A model generated the notes under the pieces. The model made no database searches, was not told where the DNA came from, and saw only the letters and a program-made list of their open reading frames with translations. The translations under genes and the position numbers were made by a program. DNA of 8,916 nt from an uncultured Alphaproteobacteria bacterium. GTDB taxonomy: Bacteria; Pseudomonadota; Alphaproteobacteria; RF32; CAG-239. Positions 1-6,669 of this stretch are shown here, piece after piece. Numbering within the stretch: position 1 is the first letter of the stretch; each line of letters opens with the position of its first letter. The DNA lies in assembly GCA_900551585.1 (NCBI GenBank), contig URWU01000050.1:1-8916 (forward strand), read 5' to 3'.

Positions 1-83
1 CTGTTTCACTCTAAGTTTTCTCAAGCAAAAGTCAAGTTATTTAGACATTAATTTTCATTTTCAGACAAAAAAGAAGCCGGATA
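1..83. other. Downstream flank of the 902-residue gene, no gene seen
   Basis: This stretch holds no supported coding region. On the minus strand, just after the stop codon of the leftmost gene, there is a run of six T (complement of 67-72) preceded by short complementary stretches such as GAAG/CTTC. This could be a weak terminator, but the stem is too short to call. No adapter sequence is visible at this end, unlike the right end. Confidence 0.4.
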
Positions 84-2792
84 TTATCTTCCGTCATTAC
101 CTGCTTTGCCTAAAGCTGCTTTTTGCAAAGATTTTTCATATTCTAATGCACAAGCCGGAAGTTCCGGATAAGAAACCAGACAGCCTGACGAGGTCATCAA
201 CAGCGTTTCCTCCGGTATCAAATCTCTAAACCGGCCGTTTTCATCGGCAATCTGCGGTTTTTCATAACAAATGACCGCCCCTTTGACCAAGTCGCATTGC
301 ATACGGCGGACATAACGGCTGCCTTCTTTCATCAGATAGGGCGCCGCACATTCAATTCCTTCAAGAGTAGCCAAATGTTCCAATTTATGGCTGTCATCTT
401 CCCACGGATTCCACAACATGGTAACCGCCATATTTTTACCGTCGTTATAAACCAGCGGATTAGCCGAGCTGACGGCATATTTCAACGGACTATTATGGTG
501 AACGCTGGTTTTTCCCGGCCACTCGCCTTTCACCAGCAAATGGGCTGCCAAGTTTTCCGGATCTGAGGCATTTTCCTTAAATTCCTTGACAATCTGCTGG
601 CTGCGCGCGCTGTTCATTTTTTTAAACTCATCCCAGCCGTAAGCGGTTTTCATGGCCTCAATCGTCTCTTTCGCATCAAGTGCAATCGACTTGTCAAAAA
701 AGATTTCCATATAATTAACAAACAGAAAATCGTCTTTTTTCCAGGAATGTTTCTTTTTCAAAAGCTCAATATTGCTGCCGGCCGGAACCTCGACATATTT
801 GGAAAACAGAGCATCTTCTGCCGCCTGGCTGTCCATCTCTTTGCTGAGACAAGCCAGCAGTCCGACTGTCTTATATTGTTTTTTATAAGGAGTCATGACA
901 TTCAATTTTCCGTCTGTTTCCTGCCCGTCCAGAACTTTGCCGATAAGCGGCTGATAATTACGGTCTTCCCCTAAAATCTGTCCCGCTTTTTTCGCATTAT
1001 TCTGCAAATATTGACGGTCAACGGCATTCAAATTGCTTCTCGGCGGCGTAAAATCCAGCTTAAAACCGTCTGCCAGACACCGCAGCATTGCCGTCAAAGG
1101 CTTAGATTTCAAACCATTCGTCTTATCAATGGTAAATTCTTTGCGGCGAATATGAAAACCGAGCTCTCGATGGATTTCATCCATTTTTTCAAGATGGGCC
1201 ACCTCAACATTACCCAAAGCATAAAGCTCGGTACTGCGGAATAAAATCAGCTTGGCCAAAGGCTTTGATACCGTAGTCCGGCACTCATCCAACGCCTGCT
1301 TAACCGTTTTTTCGCCGCTGAAAAGCTGCTCACTCAAAACCTTATAAAAATTATCGGTCGCACGAGCCTTGATTTTATCATAATAGTTTTCGGAAACATC
1401 ATTCCACAAAGCATGATCCGTTTTCAATGCCCTGACCAGCTGACTTTGCAAGTTTTGGACAACACCGGCGCCGTTTCTGCCGTTCAAAGCCATTAAAAAA
1501 CCTGAGAATTTCTGACGTTTGCTGCTTTCGGCCGCATTCTTTCCGCAGCCCGGAGCTATTAAGCTGATAATCTCTCGCGGCGGCAAAGCGTTTATCTTAT
1601 CAGATAAACTGCTCTGCAAAATCTTGGCTTTCAGTTTGATAATCTGCTCCAAATCGCTGTTAGCCGCCGCCAGTTTTTGTTTTTTGGCTGCCCGGTTATA
1701 AAAAGCATATTTTTCACGCAGTTTTTGCAGCAGCTCTTCCGCTTTGTCATTTTTCCCGGCACTTAAAAAGATATTATAAGCTTTCAGTTCTTCTTGATAA
1801 GCCGCAGACTTTTCCTCATCGCCGCTCAAATCTCCGGCACCGACCAGTTTGTTAAAATCTTTTTCTTTCAGGCCGCCGCTTGTTTTGCCTTCTGATTTTT
1901 CTTGCCGGACAAATTCAATACCGTCACTGCTGTTCAAAAGATTATAAACTTCCATCACTTTTGATTTTTTAGCCAAATCTTCGGGCGTATTACCGAAAAC
2001 GAATGAATTTTTATAGGTTTTGAACAATAAAACCGCGGCATGCTTGTCATCAACCGGAGCCCGCAGATATTGATTTTTCCCGTCAACATAAATCTGCGCG
2101 CCGCTGATATTTTCAATATTCTGCAAAACATGGTTTTCTTCCGGCGAGAGCGCTGTCTTTTTAGCCATACGCAGCTTATATTCTTCAATAATAAAATTCT
2201 TGATACGCGCCAGTTTCGCCGTATCGCTTTTTTTCTGTGATGTTTCTTTTTTCTGCTTAAGATTGATTTTAGACGCCTGTTTAACCAGCTCGTTAATACC
2301 GGACGTATCAATTCCGCCGCCGGCATTGTCCAGCGCTGCCAGTTCGGCTGTCGTTTTTTGCGACAATTCAACCGATTTTATCAGCTTCTCCAAAGCTTCA
2401 TTTTGTTCTTTATCGGCCAGAAAAGCCAGCTCCGGAGCCGACAGCATTTCTTTCAGCCGGCGGATATTTTCCAGACTCCCCGCCTGTTTTTGCTTATCTG
2501 ACGGGTTAAATTCAACGGCTTTCAGAAGCTTTTTTCTGATTTCATTGCCGATAATCTCATCTCCGCATTTATTATTTTCGGCATAAAGCAGATATGCATC
2601 GACAAAATTTTCCATGGCTTTTTCATAAGCGGCAATTTCTTTTCGTTGATTAACGGCCTCAACAGAATCCTGCTTTTCGCTTTCCGAAAAATCTTTCAAT
2701 CGCTCATAAAGCTCTTGAGCATCCACCTTGGCCAGGGCCTGCATATTGATTTTCAATTGATAAAAAACTTCTAATTCGTCTACTTTAGTCAT
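84..2792 (-). CDS. Large soluble orphan protein (902 residues) with a C-terminal HNH-like His/Asn cluster
   Basis: I do not recognise this protein as a whole. The ATG (complement of 2790-2792) is preceded by AAGGA (complement of 2799-2803) at 6-base spacing, and a near-consensus promoter lies just upstream, so the start is well supported. There is no signal peptide or membrane segment, so a cytoplasmic location, or export by a pathway without a cleaved leader, is inferred. Residues 1-400 are rich in Lys, Glu, Ala and Leu and look mainly helical, with likely coiled coil around 125-210 and 325-395. Residues 400-720 look like mixed alpha/beta domains of unknown type. Near the C-terminus, residues 755-810 contain W759-P-G, H765-H766-N-S-P-L-K, N778-P-L-V, N787, and H802 and H806 in an HxxxH arrangement. 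This order of HH, N and HxxxH resembles HNH/endonuclease-VII-type nuclease domains found in toxins and effectors. The nuclease reading is an inference from spacing only. No partner or immunity gene follows in the 83 bases visible downstream. Confidence 0.85.
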   Translation of the reverse strand: MTKVDELEVFYQLKINMQALAKVDAQELYERLKDFSESEKQDSVEAVNQRKEIAAYEKAMENFVDAYLLYAENNKCGDEIIGNEIRKKLLKAVEFNPSDKQKQAGSLENIRRLKEMLSAPELAFLADKEQNEALEKLIKSVELSQKTTAELAALDNAGGGIDTSGINELVKQASKINLKQKKETSQKKSDTAKLARIKNFIIEEYKLRMAKKTALSPEENHVLQNIENISGAQIYVDGKNQYLRAPVDDKHAAVLLFKTYKNSFVFGNTPEDLAKKSKVMEVYNLLNSSDGIEFVRQEKSEGKTSGGLKEKDFNKLVGAGDLSGDEEKSAAYQEELKAYNIFLSAGKNDKAEELLQKLREKYAFYNRAAKKQKLAAANSDLEQIIKLKAKILQSSLSDKINALPPREIISLIAPGCGKNAAESSKRQKFSGFLMALNGRNGAGVVQNLQSQLVRALKTDHALWNDVSENYYDKIKARATDNFYKVLSEQLFSGEKTVKQALDECRTTVSKPLAKLILFRSTELYALGNVEVAHLEKMDEIHRELGFHIRRKEFTIDKTNGLKSKPLTAMLRCLADGFKLDFTPPRSNLNAVDRQYLQNNAKKAGQILGEDRNYQPLIGKVLDGQETDGKLNVMTPYKKQYKTVGLLACLSKEMDSQAAEDALFSKYVEVPAGSNIELLKKKHSWKKDDFLFVNYMEIFFDKSIALDAKETIEAMKTAYGWDEFKKMNSARSQQIVKEFKENASDPENLAAHLLVKGEWPGKTSVHHNSPLKYAVSSANPLVYNDGKNMAVTMLWNPWEDDSHKLEHLATLEGIECAAPYLMKEGSRYVRRMQCDLVKGAVICYEKPQIADENGRFRDLIPEETLLMTSSGCLVSYPELPACALEYEKSLQKAALGKAGNDGR
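357..539 (-). other. Candidate HNH/endonuclease-VII-like motif region inside the 902-residue protein
   Basis: Encodes residues 752-812. The visible pattern is GEWPGKTSVHH followed by NSPLK, then ANPLV about 11 residues after the second His, then HKLEH about 22 residues later. In HNH-superfamily nucleases a His in the first strand, an Asn in the middle and a His in the helix bind metal and attack the phosphodiester, and an HHxxPL-type opening is common among toxin-associated members. The candidate residues are H765/H766, N778 and H802/H806. About 90 residues follow before the stop, so the motif is not at the extreme C-terminus as in many polymorphic toxins. Neither the fold nor the activity is shown by sequence alone. 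Confidence 0.4.
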
Positions 2793-2825
2793 GATCCGTC
2801 CTTAGGCAAATACATAATATAATAG

Positions 2826-2853
2826 ATTATACCTTAAAAATTAATTTTTTCAA
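2826..2853 (-). promoter_or_regulatory. Sigma-70-type promoter of the 902-residue gene
   Basis: On the minus strand a TTGAAA -35 box (complement of 2848-2853) is separated by 16 bases from a perfect TATAAT -10 box (complement of 2826-2831). Transcription would start near 2819, giving a leader of about 27 bases that contains the AAGGA ribosome binding site. This is the best promoter match in the window. Confidence 0.65.
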
Positions 2854-2858
2854 AATAT

Positions 2859-2882
2859 TTTTTCGACAAAATTTTTCGAAAA
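2859..2882. repeat. Twin TTTTTCGA direct repeat overlapping a TTTTCG/CGAAAA inverted repeat
   Basis: TTTTTCGA occurs at 2859-2866 and again at 2872-2879, a 13-base period. TTTTCG at 2860-2865 and CGAAAA at 2877-2882 also form an inverted repeat. The element lies just upstream of the minus-strand -35 box and between two divergent genes, a usual place for a regulator site. Its surroundings are very AT-rich, so chance is a real possibility. Confidence 0.3.
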
Positions 2883-2888
2883 TAATGC

Positions 2889-2924
2889 TTGCTTTCACGT
2901 TAAAATTGTGCTATTTCTTATAAG
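2889..2924 (+). promoter_or_regulatory. Possible promoter of the 120-residue gene
   Basis: TATAAG at 2919-2924 matches five of six bases of the -10 consensus. The upstream partner is unclear: TTGCTT at 2889-2894 is too far away (24 bases), and closer hexamers such as CACGTT (2896-2901) are poor. If TATAAG is used, transcription begins near 2931, only about 9 bases before the first ATG, which would make the mRNA almost leaderless. Confidence 0.3.
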
Positions 2925-2939
2925 CTAAAATTAATAATT

Positions 2940-3302
2940 ATGGATAAAAACAAACTGGCCGTAAGGCCGCAACTCATGAGCTTAGACTTCTTTGCCAACA
3001 GATTTTTAATCAGCAAAGAAAACCTGAGCTGGGCTGTAGAAAAAATCACCACAGAGGATGATATTTTCTACACCCCTGTTATAAAAATCTTAAACTCCCA
3101 ACTTTTCATCGATATCAAACAGGATATCTTGGGAGAAATTAAGAGCGTCTTCGGAAAAAAAATTGAACTTTTGTCTGCCACTCTTCTTGAACAAGACACT
3201 GATTATCATTTTATCGCCAAAGAAAAAACGATAATCCTGTCCAAACAGGAAGTGGAAAAGCTTTACGAAAACAAATTCGTAAAAGCAGGAGATTTAAAGT
3301 AA
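2940..3302 (+). CDS. Small hypothetical protein (120 residues)
   Basis: An open frame of 120 codons lies between a divergent promoter region and a clear terminator, which supports it as a real single-gene unit. I do not recognise the family. The product is soluble, has no signal peptide, membrane segment or cysteine, and mixes hydrophobic and charged residues in a pattern suggesting a small alpha/beta domain with a terminal Lys/Glu-rich helix. The start is uncertain. The ATG at 2940 has no Shine-Dalgarno sequence upstream, only an AT-rich run. A second in-frame ATG at 2976 (residue 13) has AAGG at 2963-2966 with 9-base spacing and would give a 108-residue protein. A role as regulator or partner of the divergent 902-residue gene is possible from position alone and is unproven. 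Confidence 0.7.
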   Translation: MDKNKLAVRPQLMSLDFFANRFLISKENLSWAVEKITTEDDIFYTPVIKILNSQLFIDIKQDILGEIKSVFGKKIELLSATLLEQDTDYHFIAKEKTIILSKQEVEKLYENKFVKAGDLK

Positions 3303-3326
3303 CATGTTTTCTGAATCTTCCCAAAG

Positions 3327-3359
3327 AAACCGCCGGTTAACCACACCCGCGGTTTTTTT
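3327..3359 (+). terminator. Rho-independent terminator after the 120-residue gene
   Basis: AAACCGC (3327-3333) and GCGGTTT (3349-3355) form a 7-bp stem around a 15-base loop, running straight into seven T (3353-3359). The loop contains the palindrome GGTTAACC. It starts 25 bases after the stop codon and separates the small gene from the autotransporter. Confidence 0.75.
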
Positions 3360-3396
3360 ATATAACCAAATCACTAAAAATCCGATTCATTTCCGT

Positions 3397-3437
3397 TATA
3401 CTTAATACTAATCTCTGCTCCTAAAACTTGAATCAAG
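3397..3437 (+). promoter_or_regulatory. Weak promoter-like and palindromic sequence upstream of the autotransporter
   Basis: TATACT at 3397-3402 resembles a -10 box, but the sequence about 17 bases upstream is not a convincing -35 box, so an activator or another sigma factor may be needed. Further down, CTTGAATCAAG (3427-3437) is an 11-base palindrome with a central A and lies about 57 bases before the start codon. Either could take part in control of the autotransporter; neither is strong alone. Confidence 0.22.
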
Positions 3438-3493
3438 CTCCCTCAAGAGTAAATCTGTAAAAAATATTTCACAGTTCGGAGTAGTTATCTATC

Positions 3494-6400
3494 ATGAAAA
3501 ATTCCACTTTTCTTCTGGTTTCATCTTTTGCCGTTATCTCTTTTTCCGCAGAATCTCAGGCTCAATTAAACTCTGTGATAGATGAAGGAGCCGGTAAATT
3601 TTCAGCAGCAATCGCCGGAAATTATAATCCCTTTGCCCCCACAGGCACAATCTCCAAATTCAATGCCGCTAACGGAGCAGTCGTAGCTATTGACGGGCCG
3701 TTAACCGCTGTCGGCAATGCCAGTTCGGGAACAGCCTGGAATGTCATTGATGTCCGCAGCATTCCCGGTAATCAGACTGAAGTCTCAATTAACGGCAATT
3801 TAAACTTAACCTATGCCCCCAATACCTATGTCCAAAGCGGAACACCACTTCCCGACGACCCGAATTTTCCCAGTCTGCCGATACCGGGTGACACAGATGA
3901 TGACTCCGATCCCGACGGCAATGATGTCCCGACGCCGGATGCCGATCCTCGTGCCAACGACACCGCCAGCAATGGTATCTATATCAATCAGGGAACTGTC
4001 AATCTTAACGGTAACTCAACACTTTCCGGCGGTCCAGGCTATGCCAGCAATCTGGGTAAGAGTGCCATCTTTAATATTGGAGGCACCTTGAACGTGAATG
4101 GCGATTTGACCGTCAATGTAACCGGCGGCAAAGGCATTTATGCCAGTAACGCTATAGTAAACATGAACTCAACCAGTAATGTTCCCTATCTTTATACCGT
4201 CAACAATTCTTCAAACCAGCGCGGTATTGATGCCAACAACGGCTCAAAAGTCAAGATGGACATGATAAAAATGCAGGGAACCAGCTCGTCATCAAACGGA
4301 ATAGGAATCCACGCGACCGGTCTCGGAACCGAAGTTTCATTTATGGGCGGCTCATTTAATGAAAATTACACCTCCCGCCCAGGCGCCACAGGCCTCTGGG
4401 CTCAGGGTCTGGCCAAAATTGATGTAAAAGGTTATGATAATGGTTCCTTAACCGCCAATGCTTCCGGAAACAATGAAAAATCAGTTTGGGCTTTCGGCGG
4501 TGGTCAAATAGATATCAACTCTGAAAAACATGCCAATTTTATAACCAACATCAACACCTATTCTTCACTACAGTTTTTACGCAAAGGTATGAATGGTGTC
4601 ACCGCCGGTAGTTTGGGCGCAAAAGACTCTTCAGGCAATATAATTGACGCTCCGGCACGTGTTGGCTCAAAATACGGCAATGCAGCGGTAAACATTTACG
4701 GCGAAACCCATATTAACGTTGCCGATGCCGGCGGTTACGGCATAAGAGCCATGGGAGACGGCGCACAAATTAACTTAAAAACACTTAGCGGAGCCGGACG
4801 CAGCAGTGTTTTTGCCAAAGCAACTGCCATTAATTTTGCCTTCGCTGACGGTTACACTTTAGACACTTCCAACAATTTGCTGACCGGCGGCCAGCAAATC
4901 AACATTGAAAATACCGACATCACTCATGACGGAACCTCCTCCTATCTTAGCGGTAATCTGATTCAAGTCGGCGGCACAACAATTTCGGCTAATGACGGCA
5001 TGAATACCGGAATTATGCAAGTGCCTGACGCCGTCACCAATGCAACTTTAAATCTAAAAGATTCCACCGCGTTTGCCGTAGACGGCAAAGATTTGATGAA
5101 TGTCGCCAACTCAACCTATGGCGGTACAACGGCAAACAGCAGTATTGCATTTAATGCCGATAATTCAACTCTAGTCGGCCACATATCAACTGCGGCAGGA
5201 AGCACATCAGGGCTTAATTTAACCAACGGTTCTGTTTGGTATCTGACCTCGGGAGATACAACAGCCAATAACGGTAAAGCTTCCAATCTAAGCAGCCTGA
5301 CAACGGCAAGCGGTACCCATGTTTATTTGAACAGCAAGGATTTGTGGCTGACACGGTCGTCTAATCAACCCACAAACTACAATGAATTAACTGTCGGGAA
5401 ACTGGACGGCACAGGCGTTTTTCATTTTCATACCGATATTGAAAACGGCCAAACAGACCGCCTGATTGTTACAGACAACAGCTCAACCGGACAACATATA
5501 GCTCATGTCAAAAATGACGGAGCACAAAATACTGACGGCAGTGAAGTCCTGCATATCATAAAGACAGAAGGAGGTCCGACCTTCAAACTTCAAAATGACG
5601 CTCTTGTTGAACTTGGCGCTTATACTTATGGTTTACGGCGTAATGCTGATGACCCTGAAAAATGGGAACTCTATCATGTTGCCAATTCCTCAACTTCTGA
5701 AACTTTTAACACCTTCATTCACACGAACTATCTGTTAACCTATCTTGACACGCAGACTCTTCTGCAACGCATGGGTGAACTCCGCTACAATAAACCTCGG
5801 AATAACCTCTGGGTCAAAGGGATAACCGGTAAGTTAAATTCTTTCGGCCGTGAACTCAACAACGGTTACAAAATGGATTATGACGGCATTCAGGCCGGTT
5901 TGGACTTTGCCGACAGCGAAAATCGCAACGGCCAGCTGTATGGCGGTGTTATGCTTGGTATTATTAATGCCGATCAGGATTTCCGGGACGGGGACGGAAG
6001 TGCAGATAACCTGCATGCCGGCATTTACGGTGGCTATATGGCCGATAACGGCTTTTACTATGACGCCGTACTGAAATATTCGCGCTTAAAAAACAAATTT
6101 AATGTCTTAGATTCGGCCCTTGACCGCGTCACCACCAGCGGACGGACCAATGCCTATACTGCTTCCTTGGAAACAGGTAAACGCTTCTGGAAAGACAACT
6201 GGTTTATTGAGCCGCAAATCCAAGCCAGCTATACCTATCAACAAGATTACTCATCAACAGCCAGTAACGGACTGCATGTTGATTTCGATTCGTACAATTC
6301 ATTATTATTGAGAGGAAGTGCTGTCCTTGGTTATGAATTTCATCAACAAGACCACTTTACTCAGGTTTATTTCAAAACCGGTTATATCAGGGAACTGCTT

Positions 6401-6595
6401 GCAGATGATATCAGCTATCGCATAAATAATGGCAATAAACATAAAAATGACTTCAGCGGCGGCTGGTGGGAAAATGCTCTTGGTATTAATGCCCGTTTTG
6501 GTGAACACCATAATATTTACGCTGAAGCCGGCTATAGGACGGGAAACCTGTTCAACCAATATCAGGCTGATTTAGGTTACCGCTACGAATTCTAA
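3494..6595 (+). CDS. Autotransporter (type Va secretion) with pertactin-like junction and outer-membrane beta-barrel
   Basis: A 1033-residue self-secreting surface protein. Residues 1-23 form a Sec signal peptide (basic Lys2, hydrophobic core, likely cleavage after SQA). Residues about 30-575 are an Asn/Gly/Thr/Ser-rich passenger with the short strand-and-turn rhythm of a parallel beta-helix. Residues 575-730 resemble the pertactin/AidA-type autochaperone junction. Residues 735-766 form the linker helix with the characteristic RMGELR. Residues 770-1033 are the barrel, beginning NNLWVKG and ending in alternating aromatic strands with C-terminal YRYEF, whose final Phe is the usual signal for BAM insertion. 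I see no cysteine in the whole protein, as is typical of autotransporters. A Pro/Asp-rich segment at residues 117-155 interrupts the passenger. No protease or lipase catalytic motif is visible, so an adhesin or other structural surface role is the default inference. A GGAG at 3478-3481 lies 12 bases before the ATG, slightly far. The gene appears to be transcribed separately from its upstream neighbour. Confidence 0.93.
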   Translation: MKNSTFLLVSSFAVISFSAESQAQLNSVIDEGAGKFSAAIAGNYNPFAPTGTISKFNAANGAVVAIDGPLTAVGNASSGTAWNVIDVRSIPGNQTEVSINGNLNLTYAPNTYVQSGTPLPDDPNFPSLPIPGDTDDDSDPDGNDVPTPDADPRANDTASNGIYINQGTVNLNGNSTLSGGPGYASNLGKSAIFNIGGTLNVNGDLTVNVTGGKGIYASNAIVNMNSTSNVPYLYTVNNSSNQRGIDANNGSKVKMDMIKMQGTSSSSNGIGIHATGLGTEVSFMGGSFNENYTSRPGATGLWAQGLAKIDVKGYDNGSLTANASGNNEKSVWAFGGGQIDINSEKHANFITNINTYSSLQFLRKGMNGVTAGSLGAKDSSGNIIDAPARVGSKYGNAAVNIYGETHINVADAGGYGIRAMGDGAQINLKTLSGAGRSSVFAKATAINFAFADGYTLDTSNNLLTGGQQINIENTDITHDGTSSYLSGNLIQVGGTTISANDGMNTGIMQVPDAVTNATLNLKDSTAFAVDGKDLMNVANSTYGGTTANSSIAFNADNSTLVGHISTAAGSTSGLNLTNGSVWYLTSGDTTANNGKASNLSSLTTASGTHVYLNSKDLWLTRSSNQPTNYNELTVGKLDGTGVFHFHTDIENGQTDRLIVTDNSSTGQHIAHVKNDGAQNTDGSEVLHIIKTEGGPTFKLQNDALVELGAYTYGLRRNADDPEKWELYHVANSSTSETFNTFIHTNYLLTYLDTQTLLQRMGELRYNKPRNNLWVKGITGKLNSFGRELNNGYKMDYDGIQAGLDFADSENRNGQLYGGVMLGIINADQDFRDGDGSADNLHAGIYGGYMADNGFYYDAVLKYSRLKNKFNVLDSALDRVTTSGRTNAYTASLETGKRFWKDNWFIEPQIQASYTYQQDYSSTASNGLHVDFDSYNSLLLRGSAVLGYEFHQQDHFTQVYFKTGYIRELLADDISYRINNGNKHKNDFSGGWWENALGINARFGEHHNIYAEAGYRTGNLFNQYQADLGYRYEF

Positions 6596-6612
6596 AATAT
6601 TACCTTTTCACC

Positions 6613-6642
6613 TTGATAAACTGTGTTTAATAGCCATATTAA
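6613..6642 (+). promoter_or_regulatory. Possible promoter of the mechanosensitive channel gene
   Basis: TTGATA at 6613-6618 matches five of six bases of a -35 box, and TATTAA at 6637-6642 matches four of six of a -10 box with an 18-base spacer. Transcription would start near 6649, about 21 bases before the ATG. The perfect hairpin at 6618-6651 covers the spacer and -10 box, so if this promoter is real the palindrome could act as an operator. Confidence 0.3.
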
Positions 6643-6651
6643 ACACAGTTT
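6618..6651. terminator. Perfect 15-bp hairpin between autotransporter and channel genes
   Basis: Arms 6618-6632 and 6637-6651 are exact reverse complements around the 4-base loop GCCA. The stem is AT-rich (core ACTGTGTTTAAT) and is followed by only a short T run, TTTT at 6649-6652, then GATAATGA. It starts 22 bases after the autotransporter stop and ends 18 bases before the next ATG. It fits a rho-independent terminator with a weak tail. It could also be an operator or an mRNA structure near the downstream ribosome binding site. Confidence 0.55.
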
Positions 6652-6669
6652 TGATAATGAGGATAGACA

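Noticed and set aside
1..30. Adapter contamination at the left end
   Set aside because: The first bases (CTGTTTCACTC) diverge from the mosaic-end sequence after a few letters, so no adapter is supported there.
1955..2371. 138-codon minus-strand open frame in another frame of the 902-residue gene
   Set aside because: It lies wholly inside a longer, better supported gene on the same strand and its translation is Arg/Lys/Trp-rich without a plausible domain.
2200..2586. 128-codon plus-strand frame with a hydrophobic, signal-like N-terminus
   Set aside because: It is antisense to the 902-residue gene. Ser/Phe/Leu-rich translations are typical of frames opposite Lys/Glu-rich coding sequence.
2940..3302. 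Immunity protein for the nuclease-like 902-residue protein
   Set aside because: Immunity genes normally follow their toxin in the same operon. This gene is divergent, separately promoted and terminated, and shows no recognised immunity family.
3494..5200. Tandem repeats or phase-variable tracts in the passenger coding region
   Set aside because: The Asn/Gly-rich rhythm is at protein level only; I found no exact DNA repeat unit or long homopolymer that would support slippage or a CRISPR-like array.
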